From Rhizopus sp. PT2906 (lineage: Eukaryota > Mucoromycota > Mucoromycetes > Mucorales > Rhizopodaceae): a stretch of 64,000 nt of DNA. Positions within the stretch are counted from its first letter, which is position 1. Each line of letters begins with the position of its first letter. The stretch lies in the NCBI GenBank assembly GCA_025529335.1, contig JAMYHX010000004.1, forward strand, positions 124,001 to 188,000. The letters are read 5' to 3'. The notes under the pieces are model-generated. The model did not search any database and was not told the DNA's origin. It saw nothing but the letters and a program-made list of their open reading frames with translations. The translations under genes and the position numbers were made by a program. Shown piece by piece: positions 8,640 through 18,726 of this stretch.

Positions 8640-10691
8640 ATGATAAAAGAAGCTGACTTGTTGTATACACCTAGATCAGAAGCTCACTACAGCAAGGCTT
8701 GTGTGAACCACATAGATACTTTTACAAAAGATGATGAAGAAGTATTGGATTCAAACACAGTAGATGACTTGAGTGTTACTATCACTAGTGATCTTTCTTA
8801 CACTATGGATGAGCCCATCACAGCTGATATGTTACTATTCGAAAACGCAGATATCCCTGTAAACATTGTAGACTGCAAAGGTTTTATTGTCGATCTTTTT
8901 CAGGAAACCCCCAGCAGTGTTGATGCAAGAGGTCATCAGAAAAGATGTAGTATTGTTATGAAATTAATAGACGATTATTACTATTTACATGGAGGATATT
9001 CAGAAGCAATGCAGTGGTATATAGGATCAATTAAAAAGGGCAACGTGAATGCTATGAAAGCAGCTGGCTGGATGCATTTACTTGGTGAAGGCGTCATCAT
9101 GAACAGGCATAAAGCGATCCAGTTTTTCCAACAAGCTGCTGGGAAGAAAGATCTTGACTCTACACATATACTTCAATTGGTGGGCCAACATAACAATAGC
9201 TATGATATGGAACTTGGTAGCGCCGTAGAGCAGTGTTTGCAAGATAGTGCTGAGGATAGAATGAACGATATAGGCTGTACATATCGTTTTAAACGAAATT
9301 ATGAGGAAGCGAGACAGTGGTATCTAAAGGCTTGTAAGAGAGATCATGATGAATCTATGGTTGATATGTATCTAGATGATTTTGGTGCAAGCAAAAATTA
9401 TACAGAAGCTGTTTTATGGTACAAGAAAGCTATAGAAGAAGGTAATAGTGCTGCCATGAACAACATAGGGAACCTTTACTGTAATGGAGAATACCTAAGC
9501 CAAAACTATGAGGCAGCCATGCAAAGGTATCAATATGCTGCTATAAGAGGAAACGTGGATGCAATGTTCAATATGGGCTGGATATATTATCATGTAATAC
9601 CCAACTATGAAAAGGCAATGATATGGTACAAGATAGCAGCTAGAAGAGGTCATGCTAACTCAATGTGTAATATCTGTGACATGTATTTTTATGGAGAATA
9701 CAAAACACAAGATTATAAGAAAGCGTTAAAGTGGTATAAGAAAGCTGCTCGTAATAACTGCAATAATGCCATTTACAATATCGGGTGTATGTATCATCGT
9801 GGTGAAACTGCATCCGTCACCAACAGCAGAGACAAAAATTTGAATTATAATTACAAAAAGGCAATGATGTGCTATCTGAAAGCGGCTAAAGCAGGCAATT
9901 CTAGTGCGATGAATCAGATAAGCTTCATGTACCGCAGTGGTGATGGAGTGGCATGTGACTATGCGAAAGCTATGATGTGGTTTTTAAAGGTTGCTGAAAA
10001 GGACTGTAGCAATAGTATGTACGACATTATCCCCGCCGACCAAGTGAAACAAGAGTTCGAAAAGGCAAAAGGGTTTTATACAACTGGTGGAAATTATCAC
10101 GCCACCGATAGCGTTATTTGCAGACAACGAGTGCATAAAACAGTAGAGAATGAATGGACAAGAACAATTCACTGGTTTAAACTGGCTGCTGAGAAGGGCA
10201 ACAGTGATGCAATGTTCAACATTGGCTGTATGTATCGAGATGGCAAAGGCGTAGATAAAGATAACGAGATAGCAATGGACTGGTTTAACAAGGTGGCAGA
10301 AAGAAGCCATATCAATGCAATGTTTAGCCTTATCTGTATATACAAATATATAAAAAAAGACGAGGAAATCGCAGACGACTGGTTTAAGTTAGCTGTCGAT
10401 AGAATCTGCGGGTGGAATATGAACCGCCTCGGCTGTCTCTACCGGGATGGCGACGGTGTCGAAAAAAACAATAAAAAGGCAAAGGAATGGTTTTTTAAAG
10501 CTTATGAAAATGGCAACGTTGACGCTATATATAACATTGGTGGAATGTATCGAGATGGTAAAGCCATAAAGAAGGACTATCAAACTGCAATGGGTTGGTT
10601 TTTAGAAGCAGCCAAAGAGGGTAGTAGTTGCGCTATGTACAATATTTGCTGCATGTATCAACACGGAAAAGCTGTAGTCAAGATAATATAG
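8640..10691 (+). CDS. Sel1-like repeat (TPR-like) protein
   Basis: An intron-free frame of 683 residues. From about residue 125 it is built of tandem Sel1-like repeats of roughly 36 residues, each with the pattern A-x-x-W(Y/F)-x-x-A-A-x-x-G-(N/S)-x-x-A-M-x-N-I-G-x-M-Y-x-x-G. The best-preserved copies are at both the centre and the C-terminal end. Sel1 repeats form alpha-solenoids that scaffold protein complexes, as in Hrd3 or Chs4-type regulators, and the family is large in Mucoromycota. No signal peptide, membrane segment or enzymatic domain is visible; the N-terminal 120 residues are acidic and unique. The frame stops in the middle of a repeat, and the next repeat continues downstream in broken form (see next entry). 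Partner and pathway are unknown. Confidence 0.85.
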   Translation: MIKEADLLYTPRSEAHYSKACVNHIDTFTKDDEEVLDSNTVDDLSVTITSDLSYTMDEPITADMLLFENADIPVNIVDCKGFIVDLFQETPSSVDARGHQKRCSIVMKLIDDYYYLHGGYSEAMQWYIGSIKKGNVNAMKAAGWMHLLGEGVIMNRHKAIQFFQQAAGKKDLDSTHILQLVGQHNNSYDMELGSAVEQCLQDSAEDRMNDIGCTYRFKRNYEEARQWYLKACKRDHDESMVDMYLDDFGASKNYTEAVLWYKKAIEEGNSAAMNNIGNLYCNGEYLSQNYEAAMQRYQYAAIRGNVDAMFNMGWIYYHVIPNYEKAMIWYKIAARRGHANSMCNICDMYFYGEYKTQDYKKALKWYKKAARNNCNNAIYNIGCMYHRGETASVTNSRDKNLNYNYKKAMMCYLKAAKAGNSSAMNQISFMYRSGDGVACDYAKAMMWFLKVAEKDCSNSMYDIIPADQVKQEFEKAKGFYTTGGNYHATDSVICRQRVHKTVENEWTRTIHWFKLAAEKGNSDAMFNIGCMYRDGKGVDKDNEIAMDWFNKVAERSHINAMFSLICIYKYIKKDEEIADDWFKLAVDRICGWNMNRLGCLYRDGDGVEKNNKKAKEWFFKAYENGNVDAIYNIGGMYRDGKAIKKDYQTAMGWFLEAAKEGSSCAMYNICCMYQHGKAVVKII

Positions 10692-10982
10692 TAGCCATGA
10701 TGTGGTCTCAGGATGCTTCTGAGAGGGATAGGGGGTAATAGGATGAACAACATTGGATGCATGTACCGAGATGGCAACTCAAAAATAAAACTAACTAAAG
10801 ACAGCAATTTTGGTACTATGCGTGATATAGAAAACTTATACATTTGTGATACTGACACAGATCAAGAATGTGATCAGAATATAGCTGATAACTACGATAG
10901 CTATGATAATGATGCTGTTGATGAAAAGCTAATCCTGGATGATATTGGTGGTACAAAGTCTAAGATGCAAGCTATTTTTTGA
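10692..10982 (+). pseudogene. Broken 3' continuation of the Sel1-repeat gene
   Basis: Directly after the stop at 10691 a further Sel1 repeat can be read only by changing frame: an AMMWSQDA-type segment lies in the +1-shifted frame, and then the original frame resumes with MNNIGCMYRDGN from 10743. The resumed frame continues as an acidic tail to a stop at 10982. Two nearby compensating length changes explain this. Either the gene has recently lost its C-terminal repeats, or there are two sequence errors or a missed tiny intron; no splice pair of normal size restores the frame. Confidence 0.55.
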
Positions 10983-11334
10983 ATAAATACATTGAAAGTC
11001 TATCCTTTTAGTTAGAAATTAAGATTTACCCCAACGGATTAAAAGGGCATTTTGGGAATTTTCATACCGGAGATAATTGGGTCAAGAGAGCTGTGTTCTA
11101 TAAACACAATTCCTAATGTTCTAAAAGATGAATGCCCCTCATCAAAGTGAAGCATCAATAACTTTTTAATCCATGTGGAAAAAGGAGGCAGTATGCATAA
11201 ATGGATTTTTTATTGTATTTAAAGGGGAGAGGACATAAATCAGAATAAACATATACTCATAATAATAGAGTGTGGGGAAGTATATATATATAATATAAAC
11301 AAAGGAAATGGACAGGGAGGGGGAGTATATAAAC
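10983..11334. other. Convergent intergenic spacer
   Basis: About 350 bp between the 3' end of the Sel1 region and the stop codon of the coiled-coil gene on the opposite strand. It is AT-rich with ATATAT runs near 11281-11296 and shows no gene. Confidence 0.5.
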
Positions 11335-12516
11335 TTAGACAGGAACTGTCTTGGGGTGATTATCTGTATTTGACATAGAGAATTGTTCTGGACGATATAT
11401 AACTAATTGTTGCTGATCATCACCTGTGATAGGAGGAGATGGTGTCTGCTTCCAACTATATACATCATTGTTGTTATTATTCTTCTTAATGAGTGGATAG
11501 GTTTGTTTTTTGAGTATTTTGGGGAGAACTTTCAACATGCTGTAGAAGGAGCTACTCTTTTTTTTGTTGGATGTAGTTTGAGCTGCTTCAATCAAGGTAG
11601 ATGCAGACAATGAACGACGATGTTGTAGTTTAGATTGTTCAGAGTTTATACCTAGTTCTTGCTCAATTGCTTTGACAGTGCTCTAATTAAGGATACGTGT
11701 TACAACATTCATATGTATCGTACTATATTTATATATCTGAGCGTGTGTGTGTACCTGTATACTGCCTAATATATCCTCGGATCGTACAGTGTCGTAGCAA
11801 GAGGGTCGATCCGTACCAGATAGCACAAAGCCTTGTTCAATGTCTCGCTATATTTTCAATGTAAGTGGTTGTTTCATGAATATATAGAATGAATGAAACA
11901 TACATCATAGATGCTGTCGATAATACTAATGTTATCATATTCGTCAATCACGTTTTCTCCTTCTTCTTCTTGTACTGACTCATCTTCTATACCAATAACA
12001 ATGAATGATAAATATACAGAAATTACTAAAACATATAAACTTACGACAAACTCGGGTAACAAGGTAATGCAATTCTTGTTTGAGACCGAATATGATTTCA
12101 TCTTTTTCACTCAGTCTATGAACGTATTCTTCTTCAATGGCCATGATTTCATTTTCAAACTGTGATCGCACTGTTTCAAACCGCTCTAAATATATATATA
12201 AAAAGTCAGCAACATTCTATAATCCAATTCGAATTTCGTATGTACCGCAGTAGTATTCCTTCATGGCCTCTGCTTCTAGTGCTCTAGTTCTCCACTTGTC
12301 AATGACTTCCTTTAGAGCAGCGATTTCAGACTAAAGTAGGGGAATGAATTTTTTTCATTTCTTCCCATCAATCATGTGTGTTACCTCTTTGGTCAATAAT
12401 GCATTGACCAAGCTTTCATCTTTCTTTTTTCTTAAACAACCAAGTTGACCGGCTGATTCACTATCGATTTGCTGCTCTTCAATTGAAGAAGGTTGTAAAC
12501 TGTAGGTTGGACTCAT
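11335..12516 (-). CDS. Coiled-coil protein of unknown function
   Basis: Six exons join in frame to 293 residues: 12385-12516, 12246-12330, 12045-12185, 11904-11986, 11755-11847 and 11335-11682. All introns are 55-75 nt with GT..AG ends (GTAACA, GTACAT, GTAAGT, GTATGT, GTACAC donors). The N-terminal 40 residues are polar. Residues about 45-115 form a strongly charged heptad region (SEIAALKEVIDKW, then FENEIMAIEEEYVHRLSEKDEIIFGLKQEL), predicted to be a coiled coil. An acidic linker and a basic, Asn- and Ser-rich C-terminal tail follow. No known domain was recognised. A role as a tether or scaffold is only a guess from the coiled coil. The (GA)n tract at 12607-12642 lies just upstream of the start. 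Confidence 0.7.
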
Positions 12517-12606
12517 TGTAACTTTTCAAAAAACCAAGATAATATTTGCCACTTGGTTTATATTTGTATCAACTGTGGGTCCGAACACGCTCAAACAAGC
12601 AAAGAT

Positions 12607-12608
12607 AG

Positions 12609-12640
<32 letters not shown>

Positions 12641-12650
12641 AAAAAAAGAA
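12607..12650 (+). repeat. (GA)n microsatellite
   Basis: An almost uninterrupted GA dinucleotide run followed by A-rich sequence, in the spacer between two minus-strand genes. Similar shorter GA or CT tracts occur at about 13470-13489, 15577-15596 (inside PEX19 intron 1) and 31250-31271. Confidence 0.8.
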
Positions 12651-12846
12651 GGGAAAAAAAGGAAACGCCTATATATGGCGTAGGATATTTGTTGTACACA
12701 CGTTTTTTTCTTAAAATAAGGAGACAAAAAGTTCATTTAATTTTAAAGCTCAAAACTGTGCCATGAATAATAAAAAAGAGAGGTAATATTTTATTTATTT
12801 TTAAATAGTAATTATACACGCACGGACAATGTTATATTTACATAAT

Positions 12847-13155
12847 TTAGTGGTTTAAGGCTCTTGGTTGTGTTTCTTGGTTTTGAGCTTGCTTCTGAGG
12901 GTTTTTACCAGCGTTTCTTGGTACATTAGCTTGGAAGGCAGCTGTATGGTTATGCAAGTCTTGTTGACGTCGTTGATCAAGGTCAATCTTGTCGAGACGA
13001 TCCTTTTCCTTCTTCTCATCACTTTCATCATGAGATTTTTCTTCCAAATGAGTGCGGTTAGGATTAGGCTGACTGATTCTCATGCCACCGGCTCTTTCGG
13101 CAGGAGGATGGGGGAAGTTTTCTAAATTGGAGGGTGTGTTTACGTTGTTTGGCAT
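12847..13155 (-). CDS. Small hydrophilic, probably disordered protein
   Basis: A single-exon frame of 102 residues. Composition is dominated by Asn, Gln, Glu, Lys, Asp and Arg, with a central charged block of alternating acidic and basic residues (about 38-65) and a Gln/Asn-rich C-terminus. The N-terminus contains the segment PHPPAERAGGMRISQP, which looks constrained. There is no signal peptide, membrane span or known domain. The coding bias and intact start and stop support a real gene. It reads like a small intrinsically disordered, possibly stress-related protein, but that is inference. Confidence 0.6.
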   Translation of the reverse strand: MPNNVNTPSNLENFPHPPAERAGGMRISQPNPNRTHLEEKSHDESDEKKEKDRLDKIDLDQRRQQDLHNHTAAFQANVPRNAGKNPQKQAQNQETQPRALNH

Positions 13156-14242
13156 CTTGTTTTATAATAAAGTATTGAGCAAAATAAAAGAAAAACTCGC
13201 TCTTTTTATAATATATCGTTCGCTGCATAACTGAAGCAACAACCCTAGTCTATAATATCATCATGACATATTGTTGTTGAATTGACATTTTGCGGTAAAT
13301 CAAAACGATGACTAAACGTCATGGATAAGCCCACTGAGGGAAAATGATAATTTATTTTAGTATTTCTTTTTATGGAAATGATCACTTTAGTTAATCAATA
13401 TGGAGACACCCACGTTTTTACAAACAATATGTTAAAAATTAACAGCTGATATATGCATTAATTCCGGAGACAGAGAGAGAGAGAGAGGTCCATAGCTCCA
13501 TTGTCACCCCAGTTCTGAAAATGAATTCATTATAACACAATGGTTCAGGAATCAAACGGGTTCTTTATTATTACATTTCTTTCTTTCTTTCTTTGCCTTT
13601 GGTTCAAATGAAGAAGACATTCCATACCTATAGCATTCAAACGGATTCGTTTGGCCAGGGCGGACATTCTATTCTTTAAACAAAATGGCCAGATGGCGCT
13701 CATTAAATGTACAAAAAAGTGCACCAAGATATGTCAATGCTATGTCAGTATTTGATAAAAGATAATATACAACAATAAGACTTTAGCTTAAAAAGGCAAA
13801 GAATAACAAGACATTGTCAAATTGACACAGCAGTTCCAATGCGGCAATAGTAGCAACAAAAATTTACGTGTATTTGATCTGTTTACTAATTCTTTTTACA
13901 CTCTAAAGAGACACATGTAACTGAGCAAGGTCAATTGTAGGAAGGGAGTTGTTTTCTCACACAGTTATTTTCATCTTTAACCTCTGTATTTCCCCTAAAG
14001 CCCATATACTTTTCAACAAAGGCAATGTATGCATAAGGATATATTTGTGAGCATACAAATGTTGTCAAATCCATACAGTTGTCCGAGATGGTTTTATACT
14101 TGGCGACATTGAGAGCAATACTAACCTTGTGACAGCTTTTTTCTTTAAATTTAAACAATAATGTGTTCCTTTTTGCACAAATTATTTCAACAAACACCAC
14201 ATTGCTTCTCTTAATTTCTGAAATCATAGCCGTCATTTTAAA
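13156..14242. other. Intergenic region
   Basis: About 1.1 kb. It contains a short GA repeat (about 13470-13489) and a CTTT/TTTC repeat near 13575-13598. A minus-strand open frame at 13931-14236 (101 codons) has no recognisable domain and no supporting splice structure, so it is not called. Confidence 0.45.
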
Positions 14243-15225
14243 ATGACCTCTGCTACTGAATTTAACAGTCCTTTACCTGAACTTCAAGTAGCTGATATTG
14301 CACAGTACAAGAAAGGTACTGAGAGCCACGCTGTTAAGTATGGTGTTAAGGGGACTATAAAGAAGACAATCATAAATATCACGGATCAAGAGTCGTATGC
14401 AGTTAGAGATAGACCATGCGCAGATTATCTTTGGAGAAGTCTGTATGAATGTCATTGCGCTGAAAGCAAGCGACATGCGATGGCCTTGTAAAGAAACTTG
14501 CAAAAAAAAAAAGAGTAAGAATGTCAGATGTAAGGTTCGCTTGATAGCAACTTACTATTTCAACGACCCCAAAGAAATGGTGGGTAGTTCGAATCTGGTT
14601 CCTGACGAGCAGTCAGAAAACAATGCAAATCGATCAGATTACAAAGCCGATATATATCAAGCTTACAAGTACTTGCACATTAATGTTTACAGTAAAATCA
14701 AGGCAAGTAAGTCAATCATGTCGTCACAGTTGGCAAATGGTTTCTGCCATATTGCGACCTTTTGTAAAGATGCCCTTGACTAACAAAAGCTTAGCCATAC
14801 AATTGGTTTTCAAGTCGCTGGTAAATTATCTGATGTCACATCAGCTGTATACGTTCACAGAGCTTGTATCCTTTGAAATCTCGTTGAAAAAATGCCAACT
14901 GCTCAACTTGATTGACCATCTGGATGACATGCTGCTTGTCTCCAAGCTTCACAAGGCCATTCGCAGCACAACAAGAGAAGAGCAAGACCACCTTCGCTGC
15001 CCCACCCACTCCAGCTGGTATACGCGAGAGTTTATGAAGCCAAAAGAAAGCAAATTACACTCTTTGATTTGCTATCATTCAGTTTTGTTACACATGTTTT
15101 CCCAACTTGTTGCTATCCCCAATAAAATACATCATCTTTATTGTAGGGAGAGAGAAAAGACAATGCGCAGTATTTCGCTCAACAACGCCAATATTGCAGT
15201 AATAATAGCTCAATGCATCGCTTGA
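14243..15225 (+). pseudogene. Decayed ORF, possibly Mutator-like (FLYWCH-type) transposon fragment
   Basis: Three overlapping open segments in different frames (14243-14491, 14397-14783, 14623-15225) read as successive pieces of one protein if two frameshifts are allowed. The junction of the first two carries a Cys/His-rich block (YECHCAESKRHAM continuing as a Lys-rich stretch and then VRCKVRLIATYYF) that resembles the FLYWCH/GCM-type zinc finger at the N-terminus of Mutator-like transposases. The later segment is not recognised. No intact catalytic domain is visible. The interval has no splice signals that would join the pieces. I regard it as a degraded transposon-derived ORF; the family assignment is tentative. 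Confidence 0.4.
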
Positions 15226-15522
15226 GCAATTCATGATGAAATGTTTTTTTTTTGCGTGGTAAAGGAGACTTTTATTAATTTATCTAATGCAGGAATCTTT
15301 CAAATTGGCTACAGGACAGCTTTTAAACGTGAAAACATCGTCATTTAAAGGGAAGGTACACCTTTGCTGTATTGACTCTAGACAGCATACTAAAAATGGA
15401 AATTCCCTTCTTCGTCCCTCTTTTTCTTTACAAATAAAAATTCACATGGGAAGTAATCAGTTTTCCATAAAAGAAATAATTTTTCTGACTCAGTTTAACC
15501 TTTTTCTTGCTTTATAATAAAA

Positions 15523-16482
15523 ATGTCCAAACAGACCCAGAACGATGACTCTGATATTGATGACTTGTTAGACGGTAAGAGAGAGAGAGAGAGAGTATAT
15601 GCTTATAGCAGGAGTGCTTATTCATAAAAAGATGTTTTGGATACCATGAGCCAACCGCCACCCTCGGTACCAAAAAAGACAACTGTTACTGAAGTAAAAG
15701 AAGAAGAAGAAAAAGAAGATCTCGACAATGTATTGGACAATGACGAATTTGCCAAACAATTAGCTGCTGGAATGGAAAACCTAATGGGTCAATTTGGCCA
15801 AGAGGATGACATGAAGGAAGCCTTTGAAAAAGTGTGGGCTTCTTTTGATAATAACAATACTCCTGATAAAACAAGAGAAGCAGCCACATCATCGTCCAAG
15901 ACACCACAAAGTTTCCAAGAAGCTATTGGAAAAACAATGAACAAGCTGAAGGATAGTTCAAAGGAAATTGATGTAAGTGTGTATATGTGTGTGTGTGTTT
16001 CATTTGATTCATATTTCATATATTATTAGTCGACTATTGCAGAGGACTCGGAGGATGCGTTTATGGCTGAACTGATGAAGCAAATGGAATCATTAGCCGA
16101 TAATGGTGAATTCGAAAATGTGTTGGAAGGAATGATGAGCCAGTTGATGTCAAAGGAACTACTATATGAACCAATGAAAGATCTGGCACAAAAGTATCCC
16201 GACTGGTTAGAGAAAAACAAGGACAAGACAGACAATAAAGAATATGAAAAGTATAAAGAACAATACAGTATATGTCAAAATATTGTCGCAACCTATGAAT
16301 TACCAGATTTTGATGAAAAGAACGAAGCACAAGCAAAGAAAATTATGGACTTGATGACAAAGATGCAGGATTTAGGTCAACCACCAGCAGAGCTACTAGA
16401 CGAAATGGCTCCAGGAATGAACTTTGGTGATCCTAATGCTGTCCCAGATATAAAAGATTTAGAAAACTGTAATATCATGTAA
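15523..16482 (+). CDS. PEX19: Peroxisomal biogenesis factor 19
   Basis: Three exons (15523-15574, 15632-15972, 16030-16482) give 281 residues, close to the usual Pex19 size. The acidic N-terminus DDSDIDDLLDDVLD is the PEX3-binding region. The C-terminal half is helical with the conserved blocks FENVLEGMMSQLMSKELLYEPMKDL and ELLDEMAPGMNF (the membrane-protein-binding domain). The last four residues are CNIM, a CaaX farnesylation motif, as in Pex19 of other eukaryotes. PEX19 is a cytosolic chaperone and import receptor for peroxisomal membrane proteins and docks on PEX3. Intron 1 contains a GA repeat and ends in an unusual A-rich AAAAAG acceptor; this is the only acceptor that keeps the frame. 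The gene is convergent with the NADH dehydrogenase gene, with 43 bp between stop codons. Confidence 0.95.
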
Positions 16483-16525
16483 TAGCAAAACTCTTTATTG
16501 CTAAATAAAATGCACCAGCATAAAT

Positions 16526-18449
16526 TTATGCTTTGGAAATGTCACGACTCAATAGAGATTTCTTTACCCAATCTAAGAGAACAAGTGTCCTGTTACGGAA
16601 CGAGAAGAGGTTCGAAAGATAGGCAGAGCGCCAAAAGACAAAAGTAGCTACGTGTATGTGTTAGATCAATGGGAATTTCATGTACAAAAATAGCATACCT
16701 GCTCCTCCAGATGCCAAATGTCCGAATGGCCCCAAAGGTAAATCAGCGATAGCCTTTTCAGATCCGACGTAGCTACAATAATCATATTAATGTATATATG
16801 TGTGTGCTTTGATTTTACTTGATTACCATAAGGATCCATGGTGTGTGTATTGGAAAGGCTTGATTTCCTTAATATGGTCGAATTTCTTTTGAACCTTTTC
16901 CTTCTCCTTTTCATCCTGTGCTTTCTTCAGCTGAGCCTCAAGTGCGTCACGGATGAACATTTGCTTAAACTGGTGTGCAAGGTACTTTCCTTGTTGAGAG
17001 GCTACTTGGCCTGTTGGTGCATATTGTGTATGAGTAGCATCGCCAAAAGCATAAATGTCCTCACAACCCTTCAGTTTCAACCAGTCGTCAACAGCGAGAC
17101 CCTTCTTGGCCGTTTGTTCCTCGGGAAATTGTTCCTTAAGCTTTTGAACTAAGGCTGCAGTCGTGTTTCCTGTGGCCCAAACTAAGAGGCCATAGGGCAT
17201 TGTGCTGACGGAATCATCTGCCTTCTTTACTACAATCTCTTTCGGACGAACCTCTTTGACTTGAGTTTTGGTATGAATAGTGATATGCTGCTTTTGAAAG
17301 TTTTTCTCTGTATACTCAATCAATTGTTTCGAAAACTGAGGCAGTACATTGGGAAGCGCTTCTATCAACGAGATCTTGATCTTGTCAGCCAAATCAGGAT
17401 ACCAGGTGCGCAGGTCGTCCACAAGGAAATCATGGAGCTCAGCTGCGTATTCGATTCCCGTGGCTCCTCCTCCGACAACGACCATATGAAGCAGGCGGTT
17501 TACTTCTTCAGGAGATTGGTTAGGCAGCGCGGCGTTTTCGATGCAGTCCATCAGCTTGTTGTGAATCTTGCGTGCGTCTTTAGCTTCCTTCAAGAAACAG
17601 CCATACTTATCTACACCCGGTACACCAAAAGTCGAATTACGAGCGCCAACACCAATCACCAAGTAGTCATAAGACAGTGATTTGACAGGATGGTGGTCCT
17701 TTTCAGGCGTATGATCTGCCAAAAAAAAGTGTAAAAAAAAAAAAAATTCAAAAAAATGAAAACTCACCTTCAATGGTAATCGTCTTTGATGCTGGGTCAA
17801 CTGCAGTACATTCAGCTTCAAATACCTGGACAGCTCTTTTCTTATGACGCGTAATAAATCGAATGGGTTCAATAATTGACTTCATGTTCACTGTGCCAAC
17901 TGTACTGCTTGGTAAGAGTGGAGTAAATAAAAAGTAGTTACGAGGCGACACGACCACCTATCATTCACTAATGTTATAGACTGCTTCTTTATTTATATTG
18001 CAAGTTATATATACCAAATTATAATATCTTGTGTCGAGTTTTTTTATAAACGATGTCGATGCCCATCCACTTCCGAGAACAACCACTGTTTTCTTATCGG
18101 GATCCATGGGCGTTTGCACACGAGGATGACGCCAAGCATAAGCTCCTATACCCATGATATAAGTGTGTTATGTAGAATTGTTTGATGGAGGGACGTACCG
18201 TACATGCCATAGGACGCTGCAGCAAGAAAGCCGTATTTGACTGCGGATGATATAAGTGCCCATTGTGGAAGATGGGTAGGGGATGTGGTACTAAACTGTT
18301 TCGTGACAGGAAGTAACAGTGGTTGTTTTACTGCTTTGATTGAGTGTCGTGCTGCCGCTGCATCTGTAAGAAAAGAGAAAAGCTAACGTTTGAGTCGAAT
18401 GAACGCCAGAAGCACACATTTATCATCACTTACTTCGAATGGATTGCAT
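16526..18449 (-). CDS. Alternative (type II) NADH:ubiquinone oxidoreductase, mitochondrial, probably external
   Basis: Seven exons (18434-18449, 18199-18363, 18015-18145, 17768-17957, 16827-17715, 16699-16772, 16526-16647) give 528 residues. The N-terminus is rich in Ala, Arg, Lys and Ser with no acidic residues, a mitochondrial targeting sequence, followed by a hydrophobic segment. The first Rossmann motif VVVLGSGWAS binds FAD, then VVSPRNYFLFTPLLPS. The second, VVVGGGATGIEYAAEL, binds NADH, and ATGN and YAFGDAT motifs follow. The C-terminus SAYLSNLFSFRNR with a terminal amphipathic helix is the membrane anchor of this family. The enzyme oxidises NADH and reduces ubiquinone without pumping protons. 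The membrane span after the presequence favours an NDE-type, intermembrane-space orientation, which is inference. No EF-hand is present. Confidence 0.93.
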
Positions 18450-18726
18450 TTGTGTATTAAAATAAAAGCGAGAGAGAGAGAAAGCGAAAAAAGTGTTGGT
18501 TATGATCTAACAGTGATTTAACAATAATACGAAAAATTCATATAAGTCAACCATACCTAATTTGGGAATGTACGCAATACAAGATGTGCGCCAATGAATA
18601 ATGCCTTGTTTATTAAAAGAGGGGGGATTAAGCCATGCTTTATCATTCTGGAATGTATGTTTTCTTATTTTCATACAAGATACGCTTTTTTTTATGCATG
18701 ATTTTTATTTTGAATAAATAGATTTG

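Noticed and set aside
13931..14236. Minus-strand open frame of 101 codons
   Set aside because: No domain, no splice pattern and no leader signal; kept out for lack of support.
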